NCBI GenBank assembly: GCA_016218905.1
Contig: JACRCS010000484.1
Location: 1-8,607, forward strand
Source: Deltaproteobacteria bacterium
GTDB lineage: Bacteria; Desulfobacterota_C; Deferrisomatia; Deferrisomatales; JACRMM01
Direction: 5' to 3'
DNA: 8,607 nt
Positions 5,956-8,607 of the stretch are shown in pieces. The stretch's first letter is position 1, and each line of letters begins with the position of its first letter. A program made the translations under genes and the position numbers. A model generated the notes under the pieces. It did not search any database and had not been told where the DNA came from. It saw only the letters and a program-made list of their open reading frames with translations.

Positions 5956-6417
5956 CTACACGCCGAAGGTGAGGGCGCCGCGGAACAGAACTCGCCCGGC
6001 CTTGGAGAAGATGAGGCGGACCTCCCAGTCGCCTGGCATGACGACGTCGACCGGCAGCAGGTAGTCCCCTTTCTTCGAGAGCCGGAAGGGGTGGTCGCCG
6101 GAGTAGTGGCCCCCCCGCATGCTCGGCATGTCCGCGGAACCCTTGATGTCCAGGTCGGTCGCCCGCTTGCCGTCCTTCGTGAAGAGCCGGATCTTCACCA
6201 CCAGCGGGCCCATGCTCGGTTTCTTGTCGAACTCGTAGACGAAGTAGTGTTCGGCATCCACCCAGACCTTCTTCCCGGGCCCGGGAAGCGGGGCGTAGGT
6301 CTCCTCCTTCTCCCCGGCGGGCGCCGCGAGGCCCGCAGGCGGCGCACAGAGCGCCGCCTGGCCGAGGAGCAGCAGGAGGCACGCTGCCGCGTGCCGGAGC
6401 GAAGGGTGGGTGCGCAT
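5956..6417 (-). CDS. Secreted YtkA-like domain protein, putative copper-associated
   Basis: The protein has 153 residues. A signal peptide covers roughly residues 1-32, with a leucine-rich core (CLLLLLGQAAL). No good lipobox is present, since AALC has Leu before Cys. The mature domain is a small beta-sandwich of the YtkA/FixH-like type. It has a variable start, VVKIRLFTKDGKRATDLDI, then the hallmark MPSM (97-100) and GGHYSG (102-107). A Gly-Asp-Tyr turn (GDYLLPVDV) and MPGDW (127-131), the family's MpGxW motif, follow. Proteins of this fold are often encoded with copper chaperones and cytochrome oxidase assembly factors, and the Met/His-rich face could hold copper. That function is inferred. 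The ATG has a strong GGGAGGAG just upstream. It is the first gene of the operon leading to the FtsX permease, ATPase and NosL, and lies about 45 nt from a candidate promoter start. Confidence 0.82.
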   Translation of the reverse strand: MRTHPSLRHAAACLLLLLGQAALCAPPAGLAAPAGEKEETYAPLPGPGKKVWVDAEHYFVYEFDKKPSMGPLVVKIRLFTKDGKRATDLDIKGSADMPSMRGGHYSGDHPFRLSKKGDYLLPVDVVMPGDWEVRLIFSKAGRVLFRGALTFGV

Positions 6418-6468
6418 CTCTCCTCCCGAAGGGAATCCCCGCGAAATTGGGACACATTTTTGGGTGGA

Positions 6469-6496
6469 ATGCTACCGCAGAGAAGTGCCTCGTCAA
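6469..6496 (-). promoter_or_regulatory. Candidate sigma70-type promoter for the YtkA-permease-ATPase-NosL operon
   Basis: On the minus strand, TTGACG (6496-6491, five of six bases of the -35 consensus) and TAGCAT (6474-6469, four of six of the -10) are separated by 16 nt. Transcription would begin near 6462, giving a leader of about 45 nt that includes the GGGAGGAG ribosome-binding site. The position is right for the first gene of the operon. It is a pattern match only, and no operator is recognised next to it. Confidence 0.4.
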
Positions 6497-6591
6497 ACGC
6501 CGCAAGTTGCCGCCGCCGTCGAAACTCGTCCGGTCCGGCCCGGGCGTGTGTATACTGGCCGCGCGGCGCGCCGCGGCGGTCTTGTGTCTTG

Positions 6592-6668
6592 TTGGTCCTG
6601 TTGGTCTCGTTGGTCTCATTGGTCCCGTTGCATTGGTTGCATTGGTCCCATTGGTCTCATTGGTCTCG
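6592..6668 (+). repeat. Nonamer array, TTGGTCTCR
   Basis: About eight and a half 9-nt units run head to tail: TTGGTCCTG, TTGGTCTCG, TTGGTCTCA, TTGGTCCCG, then two TTGCA-containing variants, then TTGGTCCCA, TTGGTCTCA, TTGGTCTCG. The period is a multiple of three, so frames stay open across it and produce spurious Leu-Val or Asn-Glu-Thr repeats. No conserved protein is read here. It forms the left member of an inverted pair with 6818-6862. Confidence 0.88.
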
Positions 6669-6697
6669 GTTGTATTGTTTGCGCATTTGCCCCTGAG

Positions 6698-6777
6698 CGT
6701 AGGGTGGGGCGTTCCGCCGCAGGCGGGTTGCCCCACGCGTGGGCGAACCTCGCTGCGCGAGAACCGCCCACCCTACG
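6698..6777. repeat. 80-bp imperfect palindrome with cloverleaf potential (REP/MITE-like)
   Basis: The outer stem pairs 6698-6713 (CGTAGGGTGGGG...) with 6762-6777 (...CCCACCCTACG), 14 of 16 positions. Inside are three hairpins: 6714-6726 (CCGCC-GCA-GGCGG), 6726-6749 (centred on ACGCGT at 6735-6740) and 6749-6761 (CTCGC-TGC-GCGAG). The two side arms differ from each other at three positions, each with its partner changed to keep the pair. It has no coding frame. GTAGGGTGGG-type palindromes recur between genes in many bacterial genomes, so this is probably a non-autonomous mobile repeat. Confidence 0.75.
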
Positions 6778-6801
6778 GCAACCCGGTACGCGCAACTATT
6801 T

Positions 6802-6811
6802 ACGACGTCGT
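6802..6811. promoter_or_regulatory. Perfect 10-bp palindrome ACGACGTCGT upstream of the WYL regulator
   Basis: ACGACGTCGT lies about 75 bp before the start codon of the WYL-domain gene, in the shared divergent region, between the cloverleaf element and the second nonamer array. It could be an operator for the regulator, but 10-bp palindromes arise easily in GC-rich DNA. Confidence 0.2.
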
Positions 6812-6817
6812 GTATAG

Positions 6818-6862
6818 ACCAACCGCACCAACTGGACCAACCGGCCCAACCGGACCAACCCG
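6818..6862 (-). repeat. Nonamer array, inverted counterpart (ACCAACCGG)
   Basis: Five 9-nt units: ACCAACCGC, ACCAACTGG, ACCAACCGG, CCCAACCGG and ACCAACCCG. Their complement (CCGGTTGGT) shares the TTGGT core of the array at 6592-6668, so the two arrays are inverted around the cloverleaf element. The array ends 23 nt before the WYL gene's ATG. Confidence 0.85.
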
Positions 6863-6885
6863 ACTCAGCAAAACAGGGTAGACCC

Positions 6886-7893
6886 ATGGCCTCGGAGCAG
6901 CTCATCCGGCAGTGGATCCTCCTCCAGGAGCTCTCGGCGGCCCGCCGGGGGCGGAGCCTCTCGGAGCTCGCCCGAGCGGCTGAGGTGACGGCCCGCACCG
7001 TCCGGCGGGACCTCCTCTCGCTGGAGTCGGCGGGGTTCCCCCTGGAGCGGGTCGGCGGCGACCGGCCGGTCCGCTTCCGGCTCAGACCCTCGCACCCGCT
7101 GCCCCAGGTTCCGCTCCGGCTCGAAGAGGCCCTCGTCCTCCACCAGGCCGCGCTCTCGGCGCCGCTCTCCCAGAACCCCGCATTCCACGAGCACCTGGAG
7201 GCGGGGCTCCGAAAGCTCAGGGCGGCCCTCCCCGCCGGCGTCTCCGATTACCTCGGGCGCGTGGAAGTGGCTCTCTCCCGCCGGCCTCCGGCTCGGGTGA
7301 ATCCCGAAGGGCTGATCACCGTCCGGATCCTGGAGGAGCAGAGCGCCGACCGGTGCCGGGTGCGCTTCGGGTACCGGAACCTCGAAGGGCGGGAGAGCCG
7401 GCGGACCGTGGACCCCTACTGCGTGCGCCTCCACGCCGGCGAGCTCTACCTCCTCGGCTACTGCCACCTCCGGAGCGAACCGCGGGTCTTCCTCCTCGAC
7501 CGGATCCGCGACTGTGAGCCGCTGGAGGAGTCGTTCCAGATCCCGCCCGACTTCGACCCGGAGAAGCTCTTCGCCTCGAGCCTCGGCATCTACCTCGGCC
7601 CACCCGGCGTGGCGCTCGTCCGCCTCGCCGGACCGGTGGCCCAGTACGTGCGGGAGCGCCCGCTCCATCCGCACCAGCAGATTGTAGAGGATGACGCCGG
7701 CCACCTGCTCGTCCGCGTACCCATCCGGGGCTTCGAAGAGATCACGAGGGAGGTCCTGCGCTTCGGGGACCGCGCGGAAGTCCTGGAGCCCGAGGAGCTG
7801 CGGGCGCACGTGAGGGCGGAGGTGGGGAGGGTGGCGGCGTTGTACGGGCGTGATCGATCGGGCGCGCAGGAGGCGGCGCAGACGTCGGGCTGA
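6886..7893 (+). CDS. HTH and WYL-domain transcriptional regulator (YafY/PafC-like)
   Basis: The protein has 335 residues. The N-terminal HTH of the HTH_11/DeoR type is at about 5-55 (LSELARAAEVTARTVRRDLLSLESAGFPLE). The WYL domain is at about 144-210, with CRVRFGYRNLEGRESRRTVD, then GELYLLGYCHLRSEPRVFLLDR where the WYL motif reads LYL. A C-terminal WCX-type extension spans about 240-320. WYL regulators sense a nucleic-acid or nucleotide ligand and often control DNA-damage, defence or other stress genes. The frame stays open upstream, but that part is read from the nonamer array. ATG 6886 with CAGGG about 8 nt upstream gives the expected N-terminus. It is transcribed away from the copper operon and may or may not regulate it. 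It converges with the B3/4-domain gene 68 nt beyond its stop, with no clear terminator between. Confidence 0.93.
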   Translation: MASEQLIRQWILLQELSAARRGRSLSELARAAEVTARTVRRDLLSLESAGFPLERVGGDRPVRFRLRPSHPLPQVPLRLEEALVLHQAALSAPLSQNPAFHEHLEAGLRKLRAALPAGVSDYLGRVEVALSRRPPARVNPEGLITVRILEEQSADRCRVRFGYRNLEGRESRRTVDPYCVRLHAGELYLLGYCHLRSEPRVFLLDRIRDCEPLEESFQIPPDFDPEKLFASSLGIYLGPPGVALVRLAGPVAQYVRERPLHPHQQIVEDDAGHLLVRVPIRGFEEITREVLRFGDRAEVLEPEELRAHVRAEVGRVAALYGRDRSGAQEAAQTSG

Positions 7894-7961
7894 CCCGGAA
7901 GCCAGAAGAGGGGACGCGTCGTGACCGCGCGATCTGCCGTCGATGGGCCTCGGGGACCAGG

Positions 7962-8607
7962 TCAGCGACGTCTCGGAAACTCCGGAAGGGCCGGTGACAG
8001 CACCTCGCTCTCGCAGGCGGCCCCGGCGTGGGTCGTGAGGAGCTCCGTCAGGTCCGCCAGCGCGCTCCCCACGTCCGCGTCGGCGGTCTCGTGGTGCCCC
8101 TCCACGGTGACGAGCACCTCGGTCGTTTCCGCCCGCGCGGCGCTCCGGGCGCTCTGACGCCAGCACCAGCGACGCGCGGCCACGTCGCCGGCGTCATCGA
8201 CGAAGATGACCTCCCCCGGCTCCGGACGCTTCACCTCCGCCGAATCCAGCTCGACGAACGGCTCGGTGCCCTCGGCGAAGCGCACGGTGATCGCGCCCGC
8301 GATCCCCTTCGCGTCGAGCACCGCCACCGGCAAGCCGTAGCGGATGCTGACCAGATTTCCGAGGTCCACGAGCAGGTTGATGCTCGGGATGTCGCCCTTC
8401 TTCGTGAGTCGCCGCAGCAGGGCCTCCGCGGCGCTGCGGCACTGCGTCGGATCGACCCCGAAGCTCCGGAAAGCCCGCCGCCAGGCGGCGAGGCTCTCGA
8501 CCTCCGAGAGGGGCTTCGCCCCGAGCCGCTGCAGTGTCGCTTCCTGCTCGGCCCGAAACGCCGCCGCGAGCGGCGCCGTCGTCGGCCCTCCGCGAACTCC
8601 TGCGGCG
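7962..8607 (-). CDS. B3/4-domain protein (PheT editing-domain homologue), C-terminal part (cut by right edge)
   Basis: The frame stays open from the stop at 7962 to the right edge, giving the last 214 residues. The read contains WRRAFRSFGVDP, RSAAEALLRRLTKKGDIPSI, NLLVDLGNLVSIRYGLPVAV and GAITVRFAEGTEPFVELD, then GEVIFVDDAGDVAARRWCWRQS. These match free-standing B3/4 domain proteins, which resemble the editing domain of the phenylalanyl-tRNA synthetase beta chain. Such proteins are thought to clear misacylated tRNA or bind a related amino-acid ligand, but many are uncharacterised. No catalytic synthetase domain is seen in this part. Internal ATG or GTG codons such as 8369 fall inside the conserved domain and are not the start. 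The upstream end and the true start are outside the window. Confidence 0.85.
   Translation of the reverse strand, partial: AAGVRGGPTTAPLAAAFRAEQEATLQRLGAKPLSEVESLAAWRRAFRSFGVDPTQCRSAAEALLRRLTKKGDIPSINLLVDLGNLVSIRYGLPVAVLDAKGIAGAITVRFAEGTEPFVELDSAEVKRPEPGEVIFVDDAGDVAARRWCWRQSARSAARAETTEVLVTVEGHHETADADVGSALADLTELLTTHAGAACESEVLSPALPEFPRRR

Noticed and set aside
5891..6736. A 281-codon minus-strand frame through the nonamer array with Asn-Glu-Thr-Asn repeats
   Set aside because: The repeat peptide only reflects a 9-nt period. The YtkA-like protein with signal peptide and family motifs uses another frame of the same region.
6739..6885. A 49-residue N-terminal extension of the WYL regulator
   Set aside because: It is read from the nonamer array and the palindrome (Asp-Gln-Pro repeats). 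The ATG at 6886 gives the standard HTH start with a ribosome-binding site.
7894..7961. Shared terminator between the convergent WYL and B3/4 genes
   Set aside because: No GC stem followed by a T-run is visible on either strand in this 68-nt gap.
6865..8166. A 433-codon minus-strand open frame opposite the WYL gene
   Set aside because: It has charged, motif-free sequence that overlaps both the WYL gene on the other strand and the B3/4 gene in another frame, so it is a shadow.

Overview
This is a GC-rich (roughly 60-68% by eye) bacterial window. No rRNA, tRNA or taxon-specific marker gene is visible. The gene mix fits an uncultured soil or subsurface bacterium of the Methylomirabilota/Rokubacteria, Deltaproteobacteria or Acidobacteria type: a tripartite tricarboxylate transporter subunit, a flavoprotein-ferredoxin pair, NosL with a LolD/FtsX-type ABC transporter, and intergenic heptamer and nonamer arrays. 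That placement is a low-confidence inference from content only.

Left block (1-3064, all minus strand). This is a compact catabolic operon transcribed right to left. It encodes a GntR/FCD-family regulator, a small 2x[4Fe-4S] ferredoxin, a soluble fumarate-reductase/AprA-like flavoprotein, and the start of a TctB-family membrane subunit that runs off the left edge. The ferredoxin and flavoprotein genes overlap by 14 nt. The flavoprotein stop overlaps a possible GTG start of tctB. Two perfect 18-bp repeats lie 71 bp apart upstream of gntR, and one covers its ribosome-binding site; they look like an autoregulatory operator pair. The simplest reading is regulated uptake of an organic acid plus a flavin/Fe-S redox step on it.

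Middle block (3279-6417, all minus strand). This is a second operon with a copper-handling signature: a secreted YtkA-like protein, an FtsX/MacB-type permease, a LolD-type ATPase (ATGA overlap with the permease) and a NosL-family copper-binding protein. No nosZ or other nos gene is in the window, so NosL probably serves another cuproprotein or copper efflux. The operon is riddled with short tandem repeats. A TCAGTKA heptamer array with inverted arms separates the YtkA-like gene from the permease. A duplicated AATTCCG heptamer module forms the last 20 codons of the ATPase gene and the gap before nosL.

Right block (6418-8607). A 468-bp divergent intergenic region holds a candidate promoter for the copper operon and two nonamer arrays in inverted orientation. 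These flank an 80-bp imperfect palindrome able to fold as a cloverleaf, whose two side arms covary with each other. A plus-strand HTH/WYL-domain regulator follows. It converges on a minus-strand B3/4-domain protein (PheT editing-domain homologue) that is cut by the right edge.

The least-explained items are the repeat modules inside the copper operon, the cloverleaf with internal covariation, and the NosL-LolD-FtsX-YtkA gene set itself.
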